From positions 1-37,487 of the forward strand of contig NZ_JAIVFS010000082.1 of the NCBI RefSeq assembly GCF_020829645.1: a stretch of DNA of 37,487 bases. The letters are read 5' to 3'. Source of the DNA: Nostoc mirabile CHAB5784 (GTDB lineage Bacteria; Cyanobacteriota; Cyanobacteriia; Cyanobacteriales; Nostocaceae). Position numbers and translations under genes: made by a program. The notes below the pieces were generated by a model that saw only the letters and a list, made by a program, of their open reading frames with translations, ran no database searches and was not told the DNA's origin. Positions 24,345 through 32,596 of this stretch are shown one piece after another; the first letter of the stretch is position 1, and each line of letters starts with the position of its first letter.

Positions 24345-24629
24345 TTAAAGCTTAAGCTGCCTTGAAGAATGAAACACGGTTAAGATATTTACCTGATCAT
24401 CGCTGACTAAATATACGATTCGGTAATTACCAAAGATAATCTCTCGAATATCCTCTTGAGCGATTTCTGGTACTACACGCCCTGATATCGGAAACTGTTG
24501 TAGACGTTCTACAGATTGAAATACCCTGTCTACAAATACCTAGGCAAAACTTGGTGCATCCCGTGCAATAAAATCGCCAATTGCTTCTAAATCAGTTAAG
24601 GCTTGACTTGTCCAGCTTACTTGTGCCAT
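24345..24629 (-). pseudogene. RelE/ParE-type toxin, interrupted by an amber codon
   Basis: From ATG 24629 the frame gives MAQVSWTSQALTDLEAIGDF and on to residue 29 (DAPSFA), then TAG (24540-24542) and continues without further stops: VFVDRVFQSVERLQQFPISG, then PEIAQEDIREIIFGNYRIVY, ending at TAA 24345. This is a ParE/RelE plan. One change (CAG to TAG, restoring Gln30) would repair it. Its start overlaps the end of the antitoxin frame by 13 bases, as in coupled toxin-antitoxin pairs. Confidence 0.88.
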
Positions 24630-24811
24630 GTCTTAATCTGCTTTTTGGCTTCTGCATGTGAGATGGTATTACCAGTCTCAACTTCCTTTAAACCTCGATC
24701 AACTTTGTACAGGAAATAAAGACGTTCCATCACTTCGTCAAAAGTAACGTCTTGGGGCATTTCCTCTACTGCTTTGAGGACTTGATATTTTACAGTAGTA
24801 TATGCTGTCAT
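24617..24811 (-). CDS. Antitoxin of a ParE/RelE-type pair
   Basis: 64 residues: MTAYTTVKYQVLKAVEEMPQ, then FDEVMERLYFLYKVDRGLKE and a charged end (SHAEAKKQIKTWHK). This layout is common for small cyanobacterial antitoxins next to ParE toxins. The frame is intact while the toxin is interrupted, so the antitoxin is probably an orphan. GAAGGGAA lies just before the ATG. Confidence 0.8.
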   Translation of the reverse strand: MTAYTTVKYQVLKAVEEMPQDVTFDEVMERLYFLYKVDRGLKEVETGNTISHAEAKKQIKTWHK

Positions 24812-24888
24812 TTGTATTCCCTTCCAGAGGTTACGGTGCTAATCTGAATTTAACACTTGGTATCACTGCCGAACAAAGAGCGATCGCT

Positions 24889-25410
24889 TTATTTTTCCCG
24901 ATTTATCCAATCTTCTCCACCAGCCAACTGACTGAGATAATCATCCATAATCGCTGGTAATTCCTTTGGCGAAAAAGTATATGTTAAAGCCAGTAAACTA
25001 GTAGCTGTAGTTAAAATCTGGCTTTTATCTAGCATCGAAGACAACTGAGAGCGAGTAAATTTACCGTTCATCACTTCCTCACTCGCATCAGCGATCGCAT
25101 CTTCAATCACTTCTTCCTCCATCAAATTTTCCCATTCACCTAAATTAATGTAGTAAGATTTTTTATTATCTTTGATATTTAGTTTTTTAATTTCTCTGAT
25201 TGAATTCCGAATAGAATTTGCCCAGGAACCAGTTAATCGTTGTTCTACTTGGTTCTTAATCAAATGAATCAACAGAATGTTTAAATAAGCTTGGATATTT
25301 CGCAGAATAGCTTGTTTGCTCATGCCTTCTAATTCATCAACAATTGCCAAGGCATCTGCATAACGTCCTTCCAAAATACTCTTTTTGAGGTCTATTAGTT
25401 CCTGGGTCAT
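24889..25410 (-). CDS. DUF29-like protein, tandem copy 4
   Basis: 173 residues from ATG 25410 (MTQELIDLKKSILEGRYADA). The core DELEGMSKQAILRNIQAYLN...HLIKNQVEQRLTGSWANSI resembles DUF29 (EEIExxGKxExxxLxxxLxxLLxHLLKW...SWxxTI). A frame start upstream at 25446 lies inside the previous gene and is unlikely. Its N-terminal two thirds are nearly identical to copy 3, but the end differs (KFTRSQLSSMLDKSQILTTA), so it is a mosaic. The ATG follows the stop of copy 3 by four bases. Function unknown. Confidence 0.8.
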   Translation of the reverse strand: MTQELIDLKKSILEGRYADALAIVDELEGMSKQAILRNIQAYLNILLIHLIKNQVEQRLTGSWANSIRNSIREIKKLNIKDNKKSYYINLGEWENLMEEEVIEDAIADASEEVMNGKFTRSQLSSMLDKSQILTTATSLLALTYTFSPKELPAIMDDYLSQLAGGEDWINREK

Positions 25411-25414
25411 TTTT

Positions 25415-25936
25415 TTATCGCCTACCTGCTTTCCAATCTTCGCCACCAGGAAGCTGAGTTAAATTTTCAGCCACAACTGCGGGTAACTCCTTAGCTGAAT
25501 AGGAATAAGTTAGCGCCAAAAACTTCAACGCAGTCTGAATAATTTGGTTCCTATCCACCATTTCAGCCAGTTGGAATTGATTATATGCTCCATTCATTAC
25601 TTCCTCACTCGCATCAGCGATCGCATCCTCAATAATTTCCTCTTCTATCAAATTCTTCCACTCATCTAAATTAATGTAGTAAGATTTTTTATTATCTTTG
25701 ATATTTAGTTTTTTAATTTCTCTGATTGAATTCCGAATAGAATTTGCCCAGGAACCAGTTAATCGTTGTTCTACTTGGTTCTTAATCAAATGAATCAAAA
25801 GAATGTTTAAATAAGCTTGGATATTTCGCAGAATAGCCTGTTTGCTCATGCCTTCTAATTCATCTACAATTGCCAAGGCATCTGCATAACGTCCTTCCAA
25901 AATACTCTTTTTGAGGTCTATTAGTTCCTGGGTCAT
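25415..25936 (-). CDS. DUF29-like protein, tandem copy 3
   Basis: 173 residues. The N-terminal part matches copy 4 and the C-terminal part (GAYNQFQLAEMVDRNQIIQT) matches copy 2. It starts five bases after the stop of copy 2 (TAA, then a run of A, then ATG), so translation is likely coupled. All-alpha in appearance, no membrane segment. In the middle is a Lys-rich stretch and the block SYYINLDEW. Confidence 0.82.
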   Translation of the reverse strand: MTQELIDLKKSILEGRYADALAIVDELEGMSKQAILRNIQAYLNILLIHLIKNQVEQRLTGSWANSIRNSIREIKKLNIKDNKKSYYINLDEWKNLIEEEIIEDAIADASEEVMNGAYNQFQLAEMVDRNQIIQTALKFLALTYSYSAKELPAVVAENLTQLPGGEDWKAGRR

Positions 25937-25941
25937 TTTTT

Positions 25942-26463
25942 TTATCGCCTACCTGCTTTCCAATCTTCGCCACCGACTAGCTGAGTTAAATTTTCAGCCA
26001 CAACTGCGGGTAACTCCTTAGCTGAATAGGAATAAGTTAGCGCCAAAAACTTCAACGCAGTCTGAATAATTTGGTTCCTATCCACCATTTCAGCCAGTTG
26101 GAATTGATTATATGCTCCATTCATTACTTCCTCGCTAGCATCAGCGATCGCATCTTCAATCACTTCTTCCTCCATCAAATTTTCCCATTCATCTAAATTG
26201 ATATAATAAGATGTTTTATTGTCTTTTAAATTCACTTCTTTAATTTCGCGGATTGCATTGCGAATAGAAGCAGCCCAAGAACTTGTTAATCGTTTTTCTA
26301 CTTGGTTTTTAATCAAATGAATCAGTAGAATTCTTAAAAACGATTTAATCTGCCGCAGAATTGCCTTTTTACTCATTCCCTCTAATTCATCTACAATTGC
26401 CAAGGCATCTGCATAACGTCTTTCCAAAATACTATTTTTAAGGTCTATTAATTCCTGTGTCAT
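25942..26463 (-). CDS. DUF29-like protein, tandem copy 2
   Basis: 173 residues from ATG 26463; a GTG 36 bases upstream lies within copy 1 and is rejected. The N-terminal part is its own variant (SILERRYADA, GMSKKAILRQIKSFLRILLI), while the C-terminal part is almost identical to copy 3. The start lies four bases after the copy 1 stop, with GGTAGGCGG as a possible ribosome site inside the end of copy 1. Confidence 0.82.
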   Translation of the reverse strand: MTQELIDLKNSILERRYADALAIVDELEGMSKKAILRQIKSFLRILLIHLIKNQVEKRLTSSWAASIRNAIREIKEVNLKDNKTSYYINLDEWENLMEEEVIEDAIADASEEVMNGAYNQFQLAEMVDRNQIIQTALKFLALTYSYSAKELPAVVAENLTQLVGGEDWKAGRR

Positions 26464-26467
26464 TTTT

Positions 26468-26986
26468 TTACCGCCTACCTGCTTTCCAATCTTCTCCACC
26501 GACTAGCTGAGTTAAAGTTTCAGCCACAACTGCGGGTAACTCCTTAACTGAATAAGAATAAGTTAGCGACAACAACTTCAAAGCAGTCTGAATAATCTGG
26601 TTCCTATCTACCATTTCTGTAAGTTGGAATTCATTGTACATTCCATTCAAAACTTCCACACTGGCATCACGCACTGCTATTTCTATTTCATCTTCAATAT
26701 AAGTATCCCATTCGGTTAAATTTATATAATAGGATTTTTTATTGTCTTTGAGATTGAGTTTTTTAATTTCTATAAGTGAATTACGAATAGAAGCAACCCA
26801 AGAATTGGTTAATCGCTGCTCTAGTTGGTTTTTAATCAAATGAATCAGCAGAATCCTTAAATAAGCTTGGATATTCCGCAGAATAGCTTGTTTACTCATG
26901 CCCTCTAATTCATCAACAATTACCAAGGCATCTGCGTAACGTCCTTCCTGGATGCAAATTCTGAGGTCTATTAATTCCTGTGTCAT
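26468..26986 (-). CDS. DUF29-like protein, tandem copy 1 (first in the operon)
   Basis: 172 residues, the most divergent of the four (RICIQEGRYADALVIVDELE, DTYIEDEIEIAVRDASVEVL). It is the first gene in the direction of transcription, so the promoter should lie to its right, near 26990-27030, next to a block of palindromes. The ATG has no strong ribosome site. Typical DUF29 proteins are of unknown function and often come in families in cyanobacteria. Confidence 0.82.
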   Translation of the reverse strand: MTQELIDLRICIQEGRYADALVIVDELEGMSKQAILRNIQAYLRILLIHLIKNQLEQRLTNSWVASIRNSLIEIKKLNLKDNKKSYYINLTEWDTYIEDEIEIAVRDASVEVLNGMYNEFQLTEMVDRNQIIQTALKLLSLTYSYSVKELPAVVAETLTQLVGGEDWKAGRR

Positions 26987-27024
26987 TTGTTATTAACCTC
27001 AAAATTTCATCATGCTAATTTGAA

Positions 27025-27345
27025 TATAGCAGTTCTCACTTGGGTGCTATACAGTCGCAACCTCACCCCGTATTTGATGGGTGCAAACACCAGGGCTATT
27101 TCGTTCTAAACATAAACCGCCCAGAACTAAAATTCCGCGGCTCATAGCTTAAGTCCACTAAAGTGGACTAAAAGCCTTTCTTAGTCGTCTTTAGACGACT
27201 TTTGCTATTAGCCTCAGAATTTATTCTGAGGCGGGCTAGATGAGAATGAAATAGCCCTGGTGCAAACACTCCCCTCTCCGATGCTTTGGAGAGGGGTTGG
27301 GGGTGAGGTTTAAAAATGTACTTCATGCAAATGAGAAGTGCTATA
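27025..27345. repeat. Nested palindromes with an insertion inside
   Basis: Outer arms: TATAGCAGTTCTCACTTG (27025-27042) and CAAATGAGAAGTGCTATA (27328-27345). Middle arms: AACCTCACCCC (27059-27069) and GGGGTGAGGTT (27300-27310). Inside these is the 169-bp element with its own target duplication. This is a layered insertion record in a gap of 527 bases that has no gene. Confidence 0.75.
27091..27259. mobile_element. 169-bp MITE-like element with 10-bp target duplication
   Basis: It begins CAGGGCTATTTCGTTC and ends GAATGAAATAGCCCTG, inverted ends with one mismatch in 16. GTGCAAACAC flanks it at 27081-27090 and 27260-27269. The centre is a chain of stem-loops: GTCCACTAAAGTGGAC, GTCGTCTTTAGACGAC and CCTCAGAATTTATTCTGAGG. 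It has no open frame, so any mobility would need enzymes supplied elsewhere. Confidence 0.85.
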
Positions 27346-27513
27346 TAACAATCACCTATACTTTATTAATAGCAGAGTATCTTATACCAATTTGAAAAAA
27401 GAATGCGACAGATATACACTCTCAAACCCTTGTGATATCTAGTTTTCTTCATTTTTAATTTTGAATTTTGAATTTTGAATTGGTATTACCTGCCATTAAT
27501 AAAGCAGTATTGT

Positions 27514-28137
27514 TCACTTCTGAGCCTGTATCACTTGCAAACTACCGCCTGCATATAAAGTTGGCTCACCCACTTCAAAGCCAGTCTCAGTTAACAATCC
27601 AGGCAAATCAGTTTTCAACAATTGCCAAGCTGTTTCCGTCTCAAACAACAACAAAAACACTGATACCCCAGGCCAAAATATCGGATTCGTAGGAGCATGA
27701 AAATCCACCAGTGTAAACACTCCTCCTGGCTTCAACACGCGATAAACTTCACTAATAATTTTTCGCAATTGCTGAGGCTGCATCTCGTGTAATGCAACGC
27801 TGGTATGCACCACATCAAATAGATTATCTGCAAATGGCATCTCTTGGGCAAAAGCTTCGAGATAGACTGCTAATGGTACATTTTGCCGCGCCCGTTGCAA
27901 AGACTTGGGTGAAGCGTCCAATCCTGTTACATTTTGTGATAATTTTACCAAAAATTGCGTTGTTTGACCACTGCCGCAACATAAATCTAAGACCTGAGTA
28001 TCTGAGTGAATTGTTAAGCCTTGCAAAGCAAGTTGTCGAAAACGGGCTTCACCACCTACACTTAAGGCTGCTAAACGAGAGATACCATCATACAGCCACT
28101 GATAGCGGTAACTCCAATCCCTTAAAATTGTTGCCAT
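27514..28137 (-). CDS. Class I SAM-dependent methyltransferase (UbiE-like)
   Basis: 207 residues. Motif I is VLDLCCGSGQTTQFL, motif II region VTGLDASPKSLQRARQN, followed by FDVVHTSVALHEM and LRKIISEVYRVLKPGGVFTL, the UbiE/COQ5-type order. A hydrophobic patch near 150-165 (FWPGVSVFLLLF) is unusual and may bind a lipid-like substrate or a membrane. The substrate cannot be read. It is divergent from hemH, 93 bases away. Confidence 0.9.
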   Translation of the reverse strand: MATILRDWSYRYQWLYDGISRLAALSVGGEARFRQLALQGLTIHSDTQVLDLCCGSGQTTQFLVKLSQNVTGLDASPKSLQRARQNVPLAVYLEAFAQEMPFADNLFDVVHTSVALHEMQPQQLRKIISEVYRVLKPGGVFTLVDFHAPTNPIFWPGVSVFLLLFETETAWQLLKTDLPGLLTETGFEVGEPTLYAGGSLQVIQAQK

Positions 28138-28230
28138 TGCATATTTCCTTGCTATTAAGCTTTATATTTAATAAAGATATATTGTTAACATTAGTAAAAA
28201 ACCTGAAAAGATTGGGGGAAAGTAACTGCT

Positions 28231-29397
28231 ATGGGTCGTGTAGGCGTCTTATTACTCAATCTCGGTGGCCCCGATAAGCTAGAGGATGTCGGGCCGTTTT
28301 TGTACAACCTATTTTCCGATCCGGAAATTATTCGCCTACCATTTCGCTGGTTGCAAAAGCCCCTAGCCTGGTTTATTGCCTCGCGGCGAACCAGAACATC
28401 TCAAGAGAATTATAAGCAAATCGGTGGCGGTTCCCCACTGCGGCGAATCACAGAAGCGCAAGGCGAAGCTTTAAAAGAACAGTTGAGTCATTTAGGACAA
28501 GAAGCCAAGATTTACGTGGGAATGCGTTATTGGAATCCCTATACAGAAGAGGCGATCGCACAGATCACTCAAGATAATATAGAACACCTGGTAATATTAC
28601 CATTATATCCCCAGTTTTCTATCAGTACGAGTGGTTCTAGCTTCCGGCTTTTAGAAAAACTTTGGCAAGAAGACCCAAAGCTTCAACCCATTGATTACAC
28701 CGTCATTCCTTCCTGGTACAAAGAACCAGGCTACCTACAAGCAATGGCGGAACTCATAGCCCAAGAACTCGAACAGTTTCCTAATCCAGACGAGGTTCAT
28801 ATATTCTTCAGCGCTCACGGCGTTCCTAAAAGCTACGTTGAAGAAGCTGGCGACCCTTACCAGCAAGAAATTGAGGAATGTACTGCCCTGATTATGCAGA
28901 CCCTCAATCGACCCAATGTCCACACCTTAGCTTACCAAAGTCGCGTCGGCCCAGTAGAATGGCTCCAACCTTATACTGAGGATGCCCTAAAAGAACTAGG
29001 CGCAAAAGGCGTGAAAGATTTGGTTGTCGTGCCAATCAGTTTTGTCTCAGAGCATATTGAGACACTGCAAGAAATTGATATTGAGTATCGGGAAGTAGCA
29101 GAAGAATCAGGAATTCACAACTTCCGTCGCGTTCCTGCTCCCAATACGCATCCAGTGTTTATTAATGCACTTGCAGATTTAGTAATTGATGCGTTGAAAA
29201 ATCCCAGTTTCAAGCTTTCGCAAGCTGCCCAAATGAAAAAAAGGGTGAAAATGTACCCCCAAGAGCGTTGGGAATGGGGACTGACTACTAGCGCTGAGGT
29301 ATGGAATGGGCGGATTGCTATGCTGGGTTTTATTGCATTAATCATAGAGTTGATTACTGGTCATGGCTTCTTGCACATGATTGGAATTTTGCAGTAA
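28231..29397 (+). CDS. hemH: Ferrochelatase with C-terminal chlorophyll-binding domain
   Basis: 388 residues. The catalytic part (about 1-320) carries GVLLLNLGGPDKLEDV, PLYPQFSISTSGS and HIFFSAHGVPKSYVEEAGDP, the ferrochelatase signature with the active His. After a linker comes a Hlip-like helix with the CAB motif AEVWNGRIAMLGFIALIIEL (Glu, Asn and Arg present). This fused form is characteristic of cyanobacterial ferrochelatase. It inserts Fe2+ into protoporphyrin IX and competes with Mg-chelatase (chlD in this window) for that precursor. A start with MGRVGVLLLN is normal. Confidence 0.97.
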   Translation: MGRVGVLLLNLGGPDKLEDVGPFLYNLFSDPEIIRLPFRWLQKPLAWFIASRRTRTSQENYKQIGGGSPLRRITEAQGEALKEQLSHLGQEAKIYVGMRYWNPYTEEAIAQITQDNIEHLVILPLYPQFSISTSGSSFRLLEKLWQEDPKLQPIDYTVIPSWYKEPGYLQAMAELIAQELEQFPNPDEVHIFFSAHGVPKSYVEEAGDPYQQEIEECTALIMQTLNRPNVHTLAYQSRVGPVEWLQPYTEDALKELGAKGVKDLVVVPISFVSEHIETLQEIDIEYREVAEESGIHNFRRVPAPNTHPVFINALADLVIDALKNPSFKLSQAAQMKKRVKMYPQERWEWGLTTSAEVWNGRIAMLGFIALIIELITGHGFLHMIGILQ

Positions 29398-29514
29398 GTA
29401 GAGACGCGATTAATCGCGTCTGTACAGGAGTTAGGAGTAGAGACGCGATTAATCGCGTCTGTACAGGAGTTAGGAGTAGAGACGCGATTAATCGCGTCTG
29501 TACAGGAGTTAGGA
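29398..29514. repeat. Three exact 39-bp tandem repeats with a palindrome
   Basis: Units at 29398, 29437 and 29476 begin GTAGAGACGCGATTAATCGC and end with a GAGTTAGGA heptamer-like tail. Each has the palindrome AGACGCGATTAATCGCGTCT, so the transcript of hemH ends in three hairpins. Heptamer runs (CTTCACTCTTAACT type) follow to 29590. Confidence 0.9.
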
Positions 29515-29585
29515 GTTTTAAATTTTTGTCCCTAGTTCTTCACTCTTAACTTCTATTTTCATTCCTAACTTTTCACTCTTAACTC

Positions 29586-30125
29586 CTAACTTTTCTGCCA
29601 ATACCAGTCATACCACTGCTTCGCGCTACGAACTGCAAACCAGAGCAGTATTAAAGCAATTACTCCTCCTTGCCAGGGAGCATCAAAGGCAAAAAGTACT
29701 AGAGCAACACACAAGGTATCTTGAAGAAAGACTGCCCACAAAGGTAAACCACGTAACCGATAGAACCAACCAACTTGAACTAGCTGGAGTACTAAAGCTA
29801 ACGAACCCCCAATACAGGCAATCAGCCAGGTTGGCGTTGCTGTTGCACTAGCTACTGCTAACCCCATAATTGCCCCCACGACGGGAGACATGAATAACTG
29901 AACTAGTTGTAGTAATCTTTGCCCCCATAGCTTTTTTGAGGCTAATAATTCAACTAAAGACCAACAGCTGAGGCAAGCTAACAATATTGGTGGAGAAATG
30001 TGAGATAAAATCGGAACTTGTGACCACAAGCTACTACCCTGCAACAATCCAATGATTAGCAGAGGTGTACCTATTCTCATTCCTGCTGCCGCAGAGGCTG
30101 AAAGTGTAGCTAGGATTTCAATCAT
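29586..30125 (-). CDS. DUF4126 family membrane protein
   Basis: 179 residues with about five hydrophobic helices. The N-terminus EILATLSASAAAGMRIGTPL is typical of DUF4126. Other parts (KKLWGQRLLQLVQLFMSPVVG and PTWLIACIGG) fit the family. The function is unknown. Convergent with hemH, and the stop codon lies in the heptamer repeat after it. Confidence 0.85.
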   Translation of the reverse strand: MIEILATLSASAAAGMRIGTPLLIIGLLQGSSLWSQVPILSHISPPILLACLSCWSLVELLASKKLWGQRLLQLVQLFMSPVVGAIMGLAVASATATPTWLIACIGGSLALVLQLVQVGWFYRLRGLPLWAVFLQDTLCVALVLFAFDAPWQGGVIALILLWFAVRSAKQWYDWYWQKS

Positions 30126-30297
30126 TAGGGCACTCTGGGTGCTAGATAAGGAAGTATTTGTTATTTATACTACCCACTGCTGGTAATGATTCCAGCACTG
30201 AACTAAAATTTATAGGACTTACGCAACACATTTATTCGTTGAGGTTGGGCAGCTTATATATATCTGAGCTACTAGTAAATGTTTTAAAGCCTGTAGG

Positions 30298-31185
30298 ATG
30301 ACTGATAGCAAACAGCTTCTGGTTAATTTAATCAAGCAGGAGGAATCTCTTCAGATTCTGCCTCAAGCTCCTCTTTTATCGAGTCAACAAGCAAGATGGG
30401 ACAGCATTGGCATGTTTTATTATCGCCATCCTGCTCATTCCACGACTGAACACTATTTGACTCATCATGTCATAGCGATCGCCTACAATCAATTCCACCT
30501 GAAAGTCCGCAAAGATGGTAAATCCAGAAATCAACTGGTAGATAATGGCGTAATTCAGTTAACCCCTGCACACCTTAGCCAGTGCCTAGGCTGGGACAGA
30601 GAGGGAGAATTTTTGATACTTACTCTCTGTCCCAAGTTTGTGGAGAAGGTAGCCTATGAGTCAGTGAAGAGAAATGTTGAACTTATCCCGCAATTTTCCA
30701 TCATTGACCCGATCATTCAGCACACCGCAGAAGCACTTAAAGCAGAGATTGAAGAGGGATGCAAAACAGGTAGGCTTTTTAGTGAATCAGCTGCGACAAT
30801 GCTAGCAGTGCGTTTGCTCCAAGTTTATGCTACCTGTAAACCCTTAATTAAAACCTATCCTGATGGTTTTGCCAAGAACAAGTTACAGGTAGCAATTGAC
30901 TACATCAATACACATCTTGACCAAGATATCAAATTAGCAGACATCGCTGAACTGGTAGGAGTCAGTCAGTATTATTTTTGCCATCTCTTCAAACAATCAG
31001 TCAGCATAACTCCCCATAAATATTTGACTCAACAACGGATAGAAAGAGCAAAGCTACTGTTGAAGAACCAGGAGTTAAGCATTGCTGAAATTGCCCAAGA
31101 GTGTGGCTTTACAGACCAAAGCCATTTGACTAAGCACTTCAAGCGTTTGGTTGGTATCACTCCAAAAGCCATGCGTTCTCAATAG
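30298..31185 (+). CDS. AraC family transcriptional regulator
   Basis: 295 residues. The C-terminal 95 residues hold two helix-turn-helices: KLADIAELVGVSQYYFCHLF and SIAEIAQECGFTDQSHLTKH, ending with FKRLVGITPKAMRSQ. The N-terminal part looks like a cupin sensor (HYLTHHVIAIAYNQFHLKVR). The likely target is the adjacent DJ-1/PfpI gene 99 bases downstream, as these often pair. Upstream (30211-30223) is AGGACTTACGCAA, a lone end of the MITE family seen at 14654. Confidence 0.92.
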   Translation: MTDSKQLLVNLIKQEESLQILPQAPLLSSQQARWDSIGMFYYRHPAHSTTEHYLTHHVIAIAYNQFHLKVRKDGKSRNQLVDNGVIQLTPAHLSQCLGWDREGEFLILTLCPKFVEKVAYESVKRNVELIPQFSIIDPIIQHTAEALKAEIEEGCKTGRLFSESAATMLAVRLLQVYATCKPLIKTYPDGFAKNKLQVAIDYINTHLDQDIKLADIAELVGVSQYYFCHLFKQSVSITPHKYLTQQRIERAKLLLKNQELSIAEIAQECGFTDQSHLTKHFKRLVGITPKAMRSQ

Positions 31186-31284
31186 CAAGAATTTACTAAG
31201 AAAAATCTTAAAAATCTACAAGATATTCACTTCTATGTTTGCCTACAGTGAGGCTAGTAGAAATGAATATTTGACAAGGTAAAT

Positions 31285-31986
31285 ATGACTGACTCAAATC
31301 AATACAACATCGGTTTGTTAATCTACCCAGGCTTTACCCAATTGGATGTTACTGGCCCTTATCAGGTATTCTCGTCATTGCCCACAACCCGTGTGCATTT
31401 GATTTGGAGAAATCTGGAACCTGTTAAAGATATAGGTGGTTTAATTCTGCATCCAACAAATACTTTTGCTGATTGTCCACAATTGGATGTCATATGTGTT
31501 CCAGGTGGTGGGATGAATACTGTGGAAATAATGCGTGATTTTGAAGTGCTAACATTTCTGAAAAAACAAGCAAACAACGCCCAATACATCACCTCAGTTT
31601 GTACAGGGTCGCTGATTTTAGCAGCGGCTGGATTACTCCAAGGTTACAAAGCAGCCTGCCATTGGATGTTCCGGGATTGTCTGGCTTCAATGGGAGTTGA
31701 AGTAAGTAATGAACGTGTTGTTGTTGACAGAAACCGCATCACCGGCGGCGGTGTTACCGCAGGAATTGACTTTGGACTTGTAGTTGCAGCAAAACTGTGC
31801 GGTGAAGAAACAGCAAAATTTATCCAATTGTTGTTAGAGTATAATCCCGCTCCACCATTTAATGCTGGCTCTCCTGAAACAGCAGGTGCAGTCAAAGAAC
31901 AAGTTAAACAAGCGGGTGCAGAAATTTTTGTAGCAACATTGGCAGAGTCTCGGCAAGCTGCAATCCGATTAGGGGCGAAAATATAG
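31285..31986 (+). CDS. DJ-1/PfpI family protein, isonitrile hydratase-like
   Basis: 233 residues. The nucleophile elbow is SVCTGSLILAAAGLL with Cys106, followed by the ACHW block. GFTQLDVTGPYQVFSSLP supplies the N-terminal Asp/Glu site used by isonitrile hydratase (InhA)-type members, and PGGGMNTV gives the loop. Enzymes of this group hydrate isonitriles or act as deglycases or chaperones; the actual substrate is not known. It forms a two-gene set with the upstream AraC regulator. Confidence 0.88.
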   Translation: MTDSNQYNIGLLIYPGFTQLDVTGPYQVFSSLPTTRVHLIWRNLEPVKDIGGLILHPTNTFADCPQLDVICVPGGGMNTVEIMRDFEVLTFLKKQANNAQYITSVCTGSLILAAAGLLQGYKAACHWMFRDCLASMGVEVSNERVVVDRNRITGGGVTAGIDFGLVVAAKLCGEETAKFIQLLLEYNPAPPFNAGSPETAGAVKEQVKQAGAEIFVATLAESRQAAIRLGAKI

Positions 31987-32125
31987 CAGAATTCAGAATT
32001 CAGAGAGAAGTTCGAGCGCCGGCTTCCGGCGTTGGCGCAGCCCGCCGAAGGCATCGAAACTTCGGAGAGTCAGAATTCAGAAGTCAAACAGACTTTATGC
32101 CTGGTTTTAGAACGTAGTTTGTGTA

Positions 32126-32253
32126 CCAATACGCTTGGGTTAAGACTCGATCCTCCCTAACCCTCCTTAAAAAGGAGAGAATTAAGCCCCCTTTTTTAAG
32201 GGGGGTTGGGGAGATTTTCCAAAGCCAAATATCACTAACACCAAGCGTATTGG
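32126..32253. mobile_element. 128-bp MITE-like element with 8-bp target duplication
   Basis: It begins CCAATACGCTTGG and ends CCAAGCGTATTGG, perfect inverted ends of 13 bases. TTTGTGTA flanks it on both sides (32118-32125 and 32254-32261). The middle is a hairpin of CTCCTTAAAAAGGAG and a CCCCCTTTTTTAAGGGGGG stem. No open frame. Confidence 0.85.
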
Positions 32254-32328
32254 TTTGTGTACTTCTCCAAGTGAAAATCCCTTATAATATAAAGTCCGCT
32301 TGATTACCCATACAAAAGCTCCATTTAC

Positions 32329-32391
32329 GAGTATCAAAAACTCGTCCGCGAGTATCAAAGACTCCTCGGCGAGTATCAAAGACTCATTGGC
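32329..32391. repeat. Three 21-bp tandem repeats
   Basis: GAGTATCAAAxACTC recurs at 32329, 32350 and 32371, exactly 21 bases apart, with a degenerate fourth unit. The GAGT/ACTC ends can pair, so each unit is a small hairpin. Confidence 0.75.
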
Positions 32392-32596
32392 AAGTCTAAT
32401 TAATCGCTTTGTAACCCGCGTACTGCTTTGCATAAGCCAAAGGCTATGCGGATTTTGCCTATGTAGATGAGCCAGGGCTGTGTGTATTTTGCCTGTGTTG
32501 AGGCGATTGGCGTGCGGTTTACCACCAATTTCAAGTAAATAGGACTTATTACCAATTCGTAATACCCTATGAACCCATGCCAATTACCAATTAAAG

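Larger units (their letters stand above)
31987..32596. other. Repeat-filled spacer after the DJ-1 gene
   Basis: It contains GAATTCAGAATTCAGA runs and a GC-rich hairpin stretch (31990-32090), a 128-bp MITE (32126-32253) and 21-bp tandem repeats (about 32329-32391). A minus-strand frame at 32182-32583 runs through these elements and is not convincing. Confidence 0.55.

Noticed and set aside
27025..27345. Possible CRISPR-like array because of regularly placed palindromes
   Set aside because: The stem-loops have different sequences and no equal spacers; they are parts of nested palindromic elements, and no cas gene is near.
32182..32583. 133-codon minus-strand frame with LANESLILAEESLIL repeats
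   Set aside because: It runs through the 21-bp tandem repeats and into the 128-bp MITE, has no ribosome site and resembles no family.
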